Below are positions 1 to 8,011 of a stretch of 20,348 nt of DNA, in pieces. A program made the position numbers and the translations under genes. Origin of the DNA: CAMEON01 sp964463245 (lineage in GTDB: Bacteria; Bacillota; Clostridia; Oscillospirales; CAG-272); the NCBI GenBank assembly GCA_964463245.1, contig CAYXBU010000039.1, positions 1-20,348 on the forward strand, read 5' to 3'. Below the pieces are notes generated by a model that did no database searches, was not told the origin of the DNA, and worked only from the letters and a program-made list of their open reading frames with translations. The first letter of the stretch is position 1. Every line of letters begins with the position of its first letter.

Positions 1-10
1 GGCTCCTTTC
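1..10 (-). promoter_or_regulatory. Probable ribosome binding site of a gene beyond the left edge (likely ruvB)
   Basis: Read on the minus strand these bases are GAAAGGAGCC, a good Shine-Dalgarno sequence lying directly after the ruvA stop codon. Its start codon would fall outside the window. In many bacteria ruvB follows ruvA immediately, so ruvB is the likely next gene, but no coding sequence of it is visible here. Confidence 0.5.
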
Positions 11-649
11 TTACTGCTTCATCAACCGCTTGAGGGCTTCCTTGATCACGTCCTCCAGCGACAGCGCGGTTACGTCGAGGTTCTTGAGCGCGTTCTGTGC
101 CTCGGCGCGGGAGTAGCCCAGCACCAGGAGGGCATCCTGCGCCTCGCTCAGCTTGCCGCGCGCGGGGGCACCGGCCTCCTCGTCCCGATGGTCGATGATG
201 GCGGCGGACAGGTCGTCGTCGTCCATGCGTGTCTCCTTCATGAGCTTGTCCTTCAATTCCAGAATGATACGGGCGGCGGTCTTGGGGCCCACACCGGGAG
301 CCTTGGAGATGGCCTTCTTATCCTCGGTGCAGACCGCAAGGGCGAACTTCTCCGGGGTCATCATGGACAGGATGGACAGAGCCGCGCGGGGGCCTACCCC
401 CGAGACCGACAGGAGCATCCGAAAGGAGGCAAGCTCCCGCTCCTCCCGAAAGCCGAACAGCTCGATGTCGTTCTCGCGCACCGAGAAGTAGGTGAACAGG
501 CGCACCTCGGGCGGCTCGGTCATGGAGGGGCGCGGCAGGGCACGGTAGGTGGTCTCGCTGATGGTCAGGCGGTAGCCGACCCCCGCCGCCTCCAGCACGG
601 CGTAGGACGGAGCGGAGACCGTCAGGAGTCCTTTGATGTAATGGAACAT
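11..649 (-). CDS. ruvA: Holliday junction branch migration complex subunit RuvA
   Basis: RuvA binds the four-way Holliday junction as a tetramer and loads the RuvB helicase for branch migration in recombinational repair in the cytoplasm. The 212-residue product has the usual length and layout: an N-terminal OB-fold (MFHYIKGLL, about residues 1-65), two helix-hairpin-helix motifs (SVSGVGPRAA near 81-90 and APGVGPKTAARIILELKDKL near 117-136), an acidic linker (DDDD at 143-146) and a C-terminal RuvB-binding three-helix domain from about 165. The ATG at 647-649 is preceded by AAGGAGG seven bases upstream. It is the last complete gene of the leftward unit. A terminator-like hairpin lies just ahead of its ribosome binding site, so its transcription probably depends on read-through from yfhO or on a promoter inside that gene. 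Confidence 0.97.
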   Translation of the reverse strand: MFHYIKGLLTVSAPSYAVLEAAGVGYRLTISETTYRALPRPSMTEPPEVRLFTYFSVRENDIELFGFREERELASFRMLLSVSGVGPRAALSILSMMTPEKFALAVCTEDKKAISKAPGVGPKTAARIILELKDKLMKETRMDDDDLSAAIIDHRDEEAGAPARGKLSEAQDALLVLGYSRAEAQNALKNLDVTALSLEDVIKEALKRLMKQ

Positions 650-673
650 GGGGATGCCTCCTTATCGTGTTGC

Positions 674-710
674 AAAAAGCGGAGTCAGGCGGCTGCGCCC
701 GGCTCCGCTT
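674..710 (-). terminator. Terminator-like hairpin after the yfhO-family gene, directly before ruvA
   Basis: On the minus strand AGCGGAG (703-709) pairs with CTCCGCT (678-684) and is followed by a TTTTT tract. The interior can form a smaller GGCG/CGCC hairpin. It starts only a few bases after the membrane protein stop codon, and its T tract ends about ten bases before the ruvA ribosome binding site. It may be a partial terminator that lowers ruvA expression. Confidence 0.7.
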
Positions 711-716
711 GGGGAG

Positions 717-3700
717 TTATTTGCGTTTTGGCTTCTTGGGCTTGACCTCGTCTATGTCGTCGGGCGCATCGGCCGAGACCGGCTCGACCTCGGGCGGGTC
801 GTCGCCGATATCCCCGGGGGCGATGACGGCGCGATCCTCCGCCGACTCCACGGCGGGCAACGGATCACCGGGGATGCGGAGCAGACGGTTCAGGACGGGA
901 ACCTTGATCAGCCACCTGTATGCGATGACAAGTAAGAGGAAGAGGAGGGTGGACAGGATGGACAGGATCAGCCCGAAGCGCACCGACGAGGGCATATACC
1001 GCATCTCAAGCGTATGCTCTCCCACGTCCTCGATGCGGAAGCCCAGCAGGGTGTCCGCCGTGCGGAATACCTCCACCTTCTCGCCGTCCACATAGACGTT
1101 CCAGCCCTCATCGTAGGGGATGGTGGTGGCGATCAGCTGGCTCTCCTGCCGGGTCTCGATGCTGCCGGTCAGGTGGTCATCCGCGCAGTCGTCATCGATC
1201 CGGTACCCCATCGACTGGAGGCGAGTCATGGCATCCGCCAGAGCTGCCTTGTCGATGTAGTAAACAAAGGAATCATAGGGGTTGCCCTCGTGGTCGGTCT
1301 CCTTGATATACAGGGTCTTCTTGCCGCTGACCACCTGCTTCAGCTCCAGCTTGAGCTTCATCTCGCTCTCGGCCACGGTACCCAGGGAGACTATGCGGCG
1401 GTAGGTGCTCTCGCCGCCGCCGTCAAAGCCGCCCTTCTTGTTGTTGTTGACATACACCGCGACCTCGCGGCGGTAGTTGATCGGGTCGGGCAGGTAGAAG
1501 TACAGCTCGGTGTCGGTCGGGACATCGTAGGTGAAGGTGACGGTCGCGGTCTTGTCGGCATCGACCGATGCCCACGCGAACAGGTCGGTGTAGTTGCTCT
1601 TGTACTCGCAGTTGCTGCACTCAGCCTTATCCATGGAGACGGTCTGGGTAGCCTTCTTGAAGATCTCCACCGTCTCGGTCTCCCCCAGCATGGAAGTGAT
1701 CATCTCGTTGTACAGATCCATCGGGGTACGGTAGATCTCGACCTCCTTGCCCTTTTCGTCCTCGGTAAAGAGATGGAAATCCTCGTAATTGTCGGCCACG
1801 CCGAAGACCAAGGACAGCGCGTAGGGGTTGAGGTACACATCGGGGGTCTTGGTGGGGGTGAAGTCCTCATCGTACTCGAATATCTCGTTTTTGTAGATCG
1901 GCTCGCCGTAGAACTCGCTCATGTCATTCCCGGTGACCAGATACTTGATGCCGAAGAAGGAATCTCCGACCGGGTTTCCGCCGAGGTAGGTGGACTTGTG
2001 GGAGGCGGCGTAGTAGCCGGTGGTCTCCAACAGCTTGATGACATCCTGATTGAGGGTGGAGGTCGAGCAGGACAGACCCTTGAAGTTCAGAATGAAGTTG
2101 TCGTTCTTCTGGCGGTGGTCGGTCTTCTCGGTGCGGTAGAAGCCGTGGTCGTTCTCTCGAATGGTGTCGGATATGGGCAGGAAGGTCTTAAAGTAGTTGT
2201 TGTGGGTACTGTAGCCGGTGTGCCCGACATCCTTGATGAAGGCGTTGGTGTCGGAAAGCCCGCTCAAGAACATCTCGGCTATCACCACGAAGGCAAGGAT
2301 GGTGCAGACCGTGTTTTTGGCTCGCTTTGCTCGCCCCGCCACGCAGATCAGCACGAAGTAGATCAGCAGGCAGGCCAGTGCCAGCCCCACGGTCGCCCAC
2401 GGACGCATGGCAGTGAAGTTGTCCGCCGAGGTACTGCGGCTCTTCTGTCCCATCTGTTGGATCAGCTCGACCATCGGATCCCGCAGAAGCTGCAGGATCA
2501 GGATGAACCCGCCCCACGCGGCGGTGACCGCCGCCAGTGACTTGCGGGAGATGAACTCCATCCGATCAAAGGCGCGGTAGGCCAGTGTCAGGAGGAAGAA
2601 GCTGAGCATGAAGCTGTAGCGGTAGTTGAGCCAGTTGGGCTTCTGGAAGCCGTGCCAGATCAGGTCGAGGTCACTGACGGTAAAGGACAGGACAAAGAAG
2701 AGGATAAAGCAAGCCGATGCGACCTTCTCCCGTGTGGAGAACTTCTTGCAGAGGAAGAAGGCGGGAGCCAGCAGGAGGGTCAGCGTGCCGCAGAAGAGGA
2801 CAGGCGCACCACCGGGGCCTACCGTGTCGTAGGAGGAGGGCAGGAGCTTGTAGGGCAGGAGGATGAGCTTGAACTTCTGCTCAATGTCCCAGGAGGGGTC
2901 GGAGAAGTCGTTCTTACCGAAGCCCAGCGAGTATTTGGCCGAGAGGACGATCACGGCGGTCATGCAGACCGCTACCACCGACCAGAGGGCGACCCGTCCC
3001 ACCGAGCGGATGAAATGGTTCTTCTCCCCCATGGGGTTGTTCTCGTTGTTGCGGTTGTGGGCGAAGTAGTAGAAGAAGCTGTAGACCAGCACGTAGATGC
3101 AGACCATGTAGCCGATGTAGTAGTTGCTGAAGATGCTGATGGCCAGCGCAAAGGTAAAGAGACGGAAGTGCCCCTTCTTGATCAGCTCCTCCAGCCCGTA
3201 GGTCAGGATGGGCAGCCAGATCAACAGGTCGATCCACATGGAGTTGGTCTGCTGGACGAAGACGTAGGAGCAGAGCGCGTACATCACCGAGAAGGTGATG
3301 ACGGCCAGCCGATTGGGCTTGTCCGCGCTGTGCTTGTGCAGGTAGAAGCCCATGGAGAGTCCCAGCGCGAAGACCTTGAGCACGAACACGGCGAGAAGAG
3401 CACCCAGCATCCGCTCCTCGGGGAACAGCGCGATCAACCAGGCGAACGGGCTGGCTACATAGTAGTCAAAGATGCCCAGAAATTCCCCGCCCAAGTTGCG
3501 CGAGAAGGAGTAGAACAGGCTGGCATCCCCGTGCAGAAAGTCCCGCAGGGCATGGTAAAAGCCGATATACTGCGCATTGAGGTCAAGCGACAGGACACTG
3601 TAATCCCCGATCGGGTACAGACCCTCGAAAATGTAGGTGAGCAGGAAGATCAGCGCGGGAATGCCCCCCGCGATGAGCAGGTAGCCGTATGTCGAGAAGC

Positions 3701-3803
3701 CCTTCTTTGCGCCCCGAAGCAGGCGAGTCTTGCGATCCAAGACAGGGGCGGGGGTCAGCTGCTCGGAGGTCGCGCGGGTCGTATCGGCTTGATTTTGGTT
3801 CAT
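717..3803 (-). CDS. YfhO-family multi-spanning membrane protein (probable GT-C type glycosyltransferase)
   Basis: This 1028-residue protein is recognisable as YfhO family. After a soluble N-terminus (about 1-38) comes a first membrane segment (YLLIAGGIPALIFLLTYIF) and the conserved loop GDYSVLSLDLNAQY (67-79). About a dozen further hydrophobic segments follow to about residue 510, then a large extracytoplasmic domain (about 530-930), and a last membrane segment (about 941-967). Members of this family resemble GT-C glycosyltransferases that use lipid-linked sugars; Bacillus subtilis YfhO is linked to glycosylation of lipoteichoic acid. The substrate here is unknown. The protein ends in about 60 residues of acidic, Pro-rich sequence closing with KPKKPKRK, which looks like a cytoplasmic extension. 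The ATG is preceded by AAGGATC. It lies 42 bases after the DUF951 gene and likely shares its promoter. Confidence 0.88.
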   Translation of the reverse strand: MNQNQADTTRATSEQLTPAPVLDRKTRLLRGAKKGFSTYGYLLIAGGIPALIFLLTYIFEGLYPIGDYSVLSLDLNAQYIGFYHALRDFLHGDASLFYSFSRNLGGEFLGIFDYYVASPFAWLIALFPEERMLGALLAVFVLKVFALGLSMGFYLHKHSADKPNRLAVITFSVMYALCSYVFVQQTNSMWIDLLIWLPILTYGLEELIKKGHFRLFTFALAISIFSNYYIGYMVCIYVLVYSFFYYFAHNRNNENNPMGEKNHFIRSVGRVALWSVVAVCMTAVIVLSAKYSLGFGKNDFSDPSWDIEQKFKLILLPYKLLPSSYDTVGPGGAPVLFCGTLTLLLAPAFFLCKKFSTREKVASACFILFFVLSFTVSDLDLIWHGFQKPNWLNYRYSFMLSFFLLTLAYRAFDRMEFISRKSLAAVTAAWGGFILILQLLRDPMVELIQQMGQKSRSTSADNFTAMRPWATVGLALACLLIYFVLICVAGRAKRAKNTVCTILAFVVIAEMFLSGLSDTNAFIKDVGHTGYSTHNNYFKTFLPISDTIRENDHGFYRTEKTDHRQKNDNFILNFKGLSCSTSTLNQDVIKLLETTGYYAASHKSTYLGGNPVGDSFFGIKYLVTGNDMSEFYGEPIYKNEIFEYDEDFTPTKTPDVYLNPYALSLVFGVADNYEDFHLFTEDEKGKEVEIYRTPMDLYNEMITSMLGETETVEIFKKATQTVSMDKAECSNCEYKSNYTDLFAWASVDADKTATVTFTYDVPTDTELYFYLPDPINYRREVAVYVNNNKKGGFDGGGESTYRRIVSLGTVAESEMKLKLELKQVVSGKKTLYIKETDHEGNPYDSFVYYIDKAALADAMTRLQSMGYRIDDDCADDHLTGSIETRQESQLIATTIPYDEGWNVYVDGEKVEVFRTADTLLGFRIEDVGEHTLEMRYMPSSVRFGLILSILSTLLFLLLVIAYRWLIKVPVLNRLLRIPGDPLPAVESAEDRAVIAPGDIGDDPPEVEPVSADAPDDIDEVKPKKPKRK

Positions 3804-3845
3804 GTTGTGTGATCCTTTCCGTGTATGGGAGGGGAAATGGTGGAA

Positions 3846-4067
3846 TCAGGAGCGGTCGCCCGACTCGTCGCTCGGCGTCTCGCTCGGCAGAACGCGGCGC
3901 ACGGCCTTTTCCAACTTCAGGCGGTCAAATGTCATATCGCGGCCACAGCCCGCACAGCGAATCCGCACCTCGCTCCCCGTCCGCAGGACGAGAAAACGGG
4001 AGGTTCCGCAGGGGTGGGGTTTCTTCAACTCCAGCAAGTCGCCGGGGCTCATGTGCAGGATGGGCAT
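3846..4067 (-). CDS. DUF951 domain-containing small protein
   Basis: This 73-residue protein matches the DUF951 pattern common in Firmicutes: an N-terminal GDLLELKKPHPCG (residues 9-21), a short beta-rich stretch, then CAGCGRDM (38-45) and a basic helix. The three cysteines (C20, C38, C41) could bind a metal, as in a small zinc ribbon, but this is inference. The family's role is not established. The start is an ATG with AAGGAGG seven bases upstream, and a near-consensus promoter lies about 70 bases further up, so this is the first gene of the leftward unit leading to the YfhO-family gene and ruvA. The C-terminus (SETPSDESGDRS) is polar and probably disordered. Confidence 0.85.
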   Translation of the reverse strand: MPILHMSPGDLLELKKPHPCGTSRFLVLRTGSEVRIRCAGCGRDMTFDRLKLEKAVRRVLPSETPSDESGDRS

Positions 4068-4135
4068 ATGGGTTCCTCCTTGCCGCCCGCGGCGGTCGTG
4101 GACGGCTACCTTTGGCGGCGAACCGTATCATGGGT

Positions 4136-4164
4136 ATTATAGCACAAATCTTCCTCCTTGTAAA
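4136..4164 (-). promoter_or_regulatory. Sigma-A-type promoter of the DUF951 - yfhO - ruvA unit
   Basis: On the minus strand TTTACA (4159-4164) and TATAAT (4136-4141) are separated by exactly 17 bases. The -10 is perfect and the -35 matches five of six. Transcription would start near 4129, about 60 bases before the DUF951 start. The promoter is divergent from that of prmC. Confidence 0.8.
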
Positions 4165-4253
4165 CCCATTTTTGGATTTTTCACAATTTCGTCAGAATTG
4201 CGGGATATGCTCGGAAAAGTTACAAATACGGCTTTCATTTCGGTGGGGAATGT

Positions 4254-4261
4254 GATATAAT
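4254..4261 (+). promoter_or_regulatory. Extended -10 promoter of prmC
   Basis: TATAAT at 4256-4261 is preceded by TGA (4253-4255 region reads GTGA), giving the extended -10 form TGnTATAAT. At 17-18 bases upstream only a poor -35 (CTTTCA) is found, which fits an extended -10 promoter. Transcription would start near 4268, with the GGAGGTG ribosome binding site of prmC at 4290-4296. Confidence 0.65.
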
Positions 4262-4301
4262 ACAAGGACTGAAACAAAAATCAAGAGCGGGAGGTGAGCG
4301 T

Positions 4302-5159
4302 GTGTATTCCCTGACGACATTGACACAAGCCCTGCAGGGCGTGGACGAGCCCCGCGAGGAGGCGTTTCGCCTGCTGGAGCATTTCTGCGGGGCAAGCCGC
4401 GCCGCTCTGCTCTGCGACCGCGACCGCACCTATCGGGATGCGGGACTGGAGACCGCCGTGGAGCGGCGGCTCTCGGGTGAGCCGCTCCAATATATCCTGG
4501 GGGAGTGGGACTTTTTTGGCTGTCGCTTCACCGTCACGCGGGATTGCCTGATCCCGCGCCCGGACACCGAGGTGCTGGTCGAGACGGCACTGGCGTATGT
4601 TCGCCCCGGAGCGATCGTAGCCGACCTGTGCACCGGGAGCGGCTGTATCGCGACTGCTCTGCTGGCCGCCCGTGCGGACGTGTCCCTGTGCGCGGGGCTG
4701 GAGCTGTACCCCGCCACGCTGGAGCTGGCTACTCGGAACGCGGCGCGAAACGGCGTTCGAGACCGCTTCCTGCCGGTGCAGGCCGATCTCCTGCGGGGCG
4801 GCGCGGATGTGCTGACCGAGGCACTGCGGGCGCGGACGGGAGCGGAGGAGGTGCGGCTCGACATGATCCTCTCCAACCCGCCCTATATCCGCACGAGTGA
4901 GCTGGCGGGACTTGCCCCCGAGCTTGCATACGAGCCTCGGGCGGCTCTGGACGGCGGCACGGACGGGTTGATCTTCTACCGCGCGATCCTCGCCGACTAT
5001 GCCCACCTGCTCCGCGCGGGCGGTCGGCTCCTGCTGGAGATCGGCGCGGATCAGGCCACCGAGGTCTGCGAACTGGCAGAGGCGGGTGGCTGGTCTGATG
5101 TGTCAGTGCGCCGTGATCTGGGCGGGCGGGATCGAGTGGTCTGCCTGCGGCGCACATGA
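4302..5159 (+). CDS. prmC: Peptide chain release factor N5-glutamine methyltransferase PrmC
   Basis: PrmC methylates the glutamine of the GGQ motif in release factors RF1 and RF2 using S-adenosylmethionine, which improves translation termination. The 285-residue protein has the usual helical N-terminal domain (to about 80), the PRPDTE motif (85-90), the SAM-binding loop DLCTGSGCIA (108-117) and the substrate-binding SNPPYI motif (NPPY at 192-195), which contacts the target glutamine. All key residues are present. The start is GTG with GGAGGTG six to seven bases upstream; no ATG is closer to the conserved N-terminus. It is the first gene from the extended -10 promoter and is followed by ddl about 90 bases on. 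The usual partner prfA is not adjacent in this window. Confidence 0.95.
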   Translation: MYSLTTLTQALQGVDEPREEAFRLLEHFCGASRAALLCDRDRTYRDAGLETAVERRLSGEPLQYILGEWDFFGCRFTVTRDCLIPRPDTEVLVETALAYVRPGAIVADLCTGSGCIATALLAARADVSLCAGLELYPATLELATRNAARNGVRDRFLPVQADLLRGGADVLTEALRARTGAEEVRLDMILSNPPYIRTSELAGLAPELAYEPRAALDGGTDGLIFYRAILADYAHLLRAGGRLLLEIGADQATEVCELAEAGGWSDVSVRRDLGGRDRVVCLRRT

Positions 5160-5248
5160 GCGAACCGGAACACATATGCATATACTTGAAGGAGAGCCTG
5201 CGGCATTTCCTCGGGGTCAAAGGTCACGCGGAAGGGAAGGGACATAGT

Positions 5249-6301
5249 ATGGATATCGTTGTATTGGCAGGAGGACTGTCCCCCGAACGGGACGTCTCCT
5301 TTACCGGTGGCGGCATGATCGCCGCCGCACTGATCGATCGGGGGCATCGGGTGTGCCTCTGCGACCCCTATACGGGAATGGGGGCGGACGGCGCAGAACC
5401 GTACTTTTCCGACAGCCCTCTCCCGCCGGAGGCCGACGGTGGGATCGGGCGGGAAGCCCCCGATCTCGACCGCCTCAAGGTCATGTCCGGGCGGGGGGAG
5501 CTGCGTATCGCCTCCGGGGTGATCGACCTGTGCCGTCGGGCGGACATGGTCTTTATCGCCCTGCACGGGGACGTGGGGGAGGACGGCCGCCTGCAGGCTC
5601 TGCTGGACATGGAGGCCATCCCCCACACCGGCTCGGGGTATGCGGGCTGTCTGCTGGCGATGGATAAGGATATATCCAAGCAGCTCTTCCGACAGGCGGG
5701 GATCCTTACGCCGGATTGGGTGCGCTGTGATCTGAGTCGGATGTCCTCCGAGGCCGCCGTGTCCCACATAAAGGACGAGATCGGGACACCCTGTGTCATC
5801 AAGCCCTGCTCCTGCGGCTCCAGTGTGGGGGTAACGCTGGTGGATACCGAGGAGGAACTGGTAGCGGCCGTAACGGCGGCGGGGCGGTTCGGAACCGACA
5901 TTCTGGCCGAGCGGCGGATCATCGGGCGGGAGCTGACGGTCAGCGTGCTGGGCAGACGGGTACTGCCCGCCGTGGAGATCCTGCCGCACGAGGGCTTCTA
6001 CGACTACGAGAACAAGTACCGTCCCGGGGCGGTGGAGGAGATATGCCCCGCCGACCTGACCCTCTCCGTGGCATCAGCTCTTGCGGATGCGGCACAGCGG
6101 GGCTTTGATGTCCTGCGCCTGACCGGCTATGCGCGGTTCGATTTCATGTTGGATGCGGACGGGACACCGTGGTGTCTGGAGGCCAATGCCCTGCCGGGCA
6201 TGACCGGCACCAGCCTTCTGCCGCGAGCCGCCGCCGCCATCGGGCTGGATTATCCGTCCCTGTGCGAGGAGATATTGCGGTTGGCGATGACGAAACGGTA
6301 A
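5249..6301 (+). CDS. ddl: D-alanine--D-alanine ligase
   Basis: This ATP-grasp enzyme makes the D-Ala-D-Ala dipeptide for the peptidoglycan pentapeptide in the cytoplasm. From the ATG at 5249 the protein has 350 residues and begins at the family's conserved N-terminus (MDIVVLAGGLSPERDVS). Further signatures are LHGDVGEDG (105-113), IKPCSCGSSVGV for ATP binding, FYDYENKY (about 250-257), and the metal-binding end LEANALPGMT. The Tyr in ENKY corresponds to Tyr216 of E. coli DdlB, which favours D-Ala over D-lactate; D-Lac ligases have Phe there. An in-frame ATG at 5156 overlaps the prmC stop and would add 31 residues, but it has no ribosome binding site and the extension looks non-homologous, whereas 5249 has GAAGGGAAGGG upstream. 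A shared terminator follows. Confidence 0.92.
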   Translation: MDIVVLAGGLSPERDVSFTGGGMIAAALIDRGHRVCLCDPYTGMGADGAEPYFSDSPLPPEADGGIGREAPDLDRLKVMSGRGELRIASGVIDLCRRADMVFIALHGDVGEDGRLQALLDMEAIPHTGSGYAGCLLAMDKDISKQLFRQAGILTPDWVRCDLSRMSSEAAVSHIKDEIGTPCVIKPCSCGSSVGVTLVDTEEELVAAVTAAGRFGTDILAERRIIGRELTVSVLGRRVLPAVEILPHEGFYDYENKYRPGAVEEICPADLTLSVASALADAAQRGFDVLRLTGYARFDFMLDADGTPWCLEANALPGMTGTSLLPRAAAAIGLDYPSLCEEILRLAMTKR

Positions 6302-6315
6302 GATATGTATAGAGA

Positions 6316-6340
6316 AAAGGGCAGATGATGTCTGCCCTTT
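6316..6340. terminator. Bidirectional terminator between ddl and the L-serine dehydratase gene
   Basis: AAAGGGCAGA (6316-6325) and TCTGCCCTTT (6331-6340) form a perfect ten-pair stem with a five-base loop. A-rich and T-rich flanks give a T tract on both strands. It sits between two convergent stop codons (6301 and 6350) and can end transcription of both units. Confidence 0.9.
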
Positions 6341-6349
6341 TTCGTACGA

Positions 6350-7555
6350 TTATTGCGGTTGCCCGTCCCCGTAGATGCGCGCCAGCCCCTCGGTGGAGGT
6401 CTCGCGGTAGCCCGCGGCGAGATCCTTGCCGGTGACATACATGACCTCGACGATCTGGTCAAAGGAGACCTTGTGCTTGCTCTCCAGCGACTTGGCGAGC
6501 ATGACGGCGTTGAAGGCCTTGATGCTTGCCATCGCGTTGCGCTCAATACAGGGGATCTGCACCAGCCCCAGCACGGGGTCACAGGTCAGCCCCAGGTTAT
6601 GCTCCAGCGCGATCTCGGCGGCACACTCGATGCCGTCGCTGTCCAGATCGTATATCTGCGCCAGTGCCGCCGCCGCCATGGCGCACGCCACGCCGACCTC
6701 GGCCTGACAGCCGCACTCGGCACCGCTGATGGAGGCGTTCTGCTTGACCACATTGCCGACCACACCGGCGACCGCCAGTGCATCCAGCAGCTCATCCTCG
6801 CCGACCCCGCAGTTTTCATACATATAATAGAGTACCGCCGGGAGGATGCCCGCCGCGCCGCAGGTGGGTGCGGTCACGATCACGCCGTTGTCGGCGTTCT
6901 CCTCGGCCGCCGCCAGCGCGTAGGCCGACACGCGGCGGTTCTCGTGCATCAAGGACGGCTCGAACTTGGTGTTCTCACGGCACAGGAGGGCGGCCTTGCG
7001 CTCCAAATTCAGCCCGCCGCCGAGGATGCCGGTGCGGGACAGCCCCCGCTCCACGCTCTCCTTCATGGTCTGCCACACGGTACGCAGGTAGTCGTATATT
7101 TCCGGCTCCCGCAGGCGAACATAGGCGGGAAGGGTCAGACCCTCTGCGGTGCAGAAGTCCTTGACGGCGGTAAAGTTTGCCTCGGGGTAGATGTCCTGCC
7201 CCTCGTCCAGTATGTCCCCGCCGATGCATACGCTCCCGCCGCCCACACTGGTGGCGGTGAAGAGGTACGCGGCACTGCCGTCCTCCGCTATGGCATACAG
7301 CTTGAGGGTGTTGGGGTGGGGCAGGGTCTTCTCGGTGGTGTTGAAGCAAATGTCGGTGTCCTTTCCCAGCACCTCGCGGAGTACACGGTCGGTGCCGTGC
7401 CCCCGCCCGGTCAGGGCAAGTGAGCCGAACAGCTCAACGCGGTAACGCCGATGCCCGTAGTTGGCGAGGGCATACTCCGCGATGCGCTGGGGACCGATGG
7501 TGTGGGAGCTGGACGGGCCGCGCCCAATGCGGTAGAGTTCACGCAGGGATTTCAT
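6350..7555 (-). CDS. sdaA: L-serine ammonia-lyase, iron-sulfur-dependent, single chain
   Basis: The enzyme deaminates L-serine to pyruvate and ammonia with a [4Fe-4S] cluster in the cytoplasm. The 401-residue chain joins a short beta domain (opening with GPSSSHTIGP, 13-22, and continuing to about 155) to the catalytic alpha domain. The alpha domain shows TAPTCGAAG (228-236), GAECGCQAEVG (278-288) and LTCDPVLGLVQIPCIERN (323-340). Cysteines 283, 325 and 336 are spaced 42 and 11 residues apart, the spacing I recall for cluster ligands in the characterised Legionella enzyme. The start ATG has GAGG about seven bases upstream. It is the last gene of the leftward series, 24 bases after the DUF1893 gene, and ends at the bidirectional terminator. 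Oxygen sensitivity of the cluster fits an anaerobe. Confidence 0.94.
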   Translation of the reverse strand: MKSLRELYRIGRGPSSSHTIGPQRIAEYALANYGHRRYRVELFGSLALTGRGHGTDRVLREVLGKDTDICFNTTEKTLPHPNTLKLYAIAEDGSAAYLFTATSVGGGSVCIGGDILDEGQDIYPEANFTAVKDFCTAEGLTLPAYVRLREPEIYDYLRTVWQTMKESVERGLSRTGILGGGLNLERKAALLCRENTKFEPSLMHENRRVSAYALAAAEENADNGVIVTAPTCGAAGILPAVLYYMYENCGVGEDELLDALAVAGVVGNVVKQNASISGAECGCQAEVGVACAMAAAALAQIYDLDSDGIECAAEIALEHNLGLTCDPVLGLVQIPCIERNAMASIKAFNAVMLAKSLESKHKVSFDQIVEVMYVTGKDLAAGYRETSTEGLARIYGDGQPQ

Positions 7556-7579
7556 GATATACCTCGTTTTTGATAAGTG

Positions 7580-8008
7580 TTATGGATTCGCCCTTCCCGC
7601 CCGCAGGGAGTTCAGCCTCTCCCGAATGAGGCGGTAGGCAAGCTCAGGGTCATCCGTGTCGGCGACCGTCTCCTCCATGGGGCAGAGCCCGGTATCCGCG
7701 CGATTGCGGATGGCGGGGGTCAGCAGGTCGTACTCGACCGGTATGCCGTGCGCCTCCAGGATGGCCTTCCCGCCCTCGGACAGGGTACGGGCATAGACAG
7801 CCGCGATCCCCGCGCGGACGAACAGGAGGGCGGCGGCCTTCCCAACGATCACATCCGCGACCGAGAAGCCGGACAGGTTCTGCCCGACCTCCATGTAGTC
7901 TATCATGGGGGCGATTCCTCGGCTGTCGCAGGTAAGGAGGCGGTCGCCGCGACAGAGTGCCATGCTGTGCCCGGGCAGAGCGCGGCGGGCTTTTTCAGAA
8001 TCGGTCAC
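7580..8008 (-). CDS. DUF1893 domain-containing protein
   Basis: This 142-residue protein matches DUF1893: the core KAAALLFVRAGIAAVYART (about 58-76), followed by SEGGKAILEAHGIPVEYD and the ending TGLCPMEETV. A member from Thermotoga (TM1506) has a cytidine-deaminase-like fold, but the family's activity is unknown, and I do not see a classical zinc-binding deaminase signature. The start is GTG (8006-8008) with AGGAGG eight bases upstream; this ribosome binding site lies at the end of the upstream aldo/keto reductase gene, whose stop is only three bases from the GTG, so the two are probably translationally coupled. The placement between a redox enzyme and serine dehydratase is the only functional hint. 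Confidence 0.85.
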   Translation of the reverse strand: MTDSEKARRALPGHSMALCRGDRLLTCDSRGIAPMIDYMEVGQNLSGFSVADVIVGKAAALLFVRAGIAAVYARTLSEGGKAILEAHGIPVEYDLLTPAIRNRADTGLCPMEETVADTDDPELAYRLIRERLNSLRAGRANP

Positions 8009-8011
8009 GGG

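Noticed and set aside
1014..3812. Two long plus-strand frames opposite the YfhO-family gene
   Set aside because: Both are antisense to a well-supported membrane protein gene and have biased, repetitive composition.
3689..4260. Overlapping plus-strand frames across the DUF951 gene and the divergent promoter region
   Set aside because: They cover the promoter region and oppose a DUF951 gene with conserved motifs; their products are Arg/Ser/Pro-rich shadows.
5156..5248. Upstream ddl start (ATG overlapping the prmC stop) giving 31 extra residues
   Set aside because: The ATGA overlap is attractive, but there is no ribosome binding site before it, and the ligase family starts at the MDIVVLAGG position, which has a good ribosome binding site.
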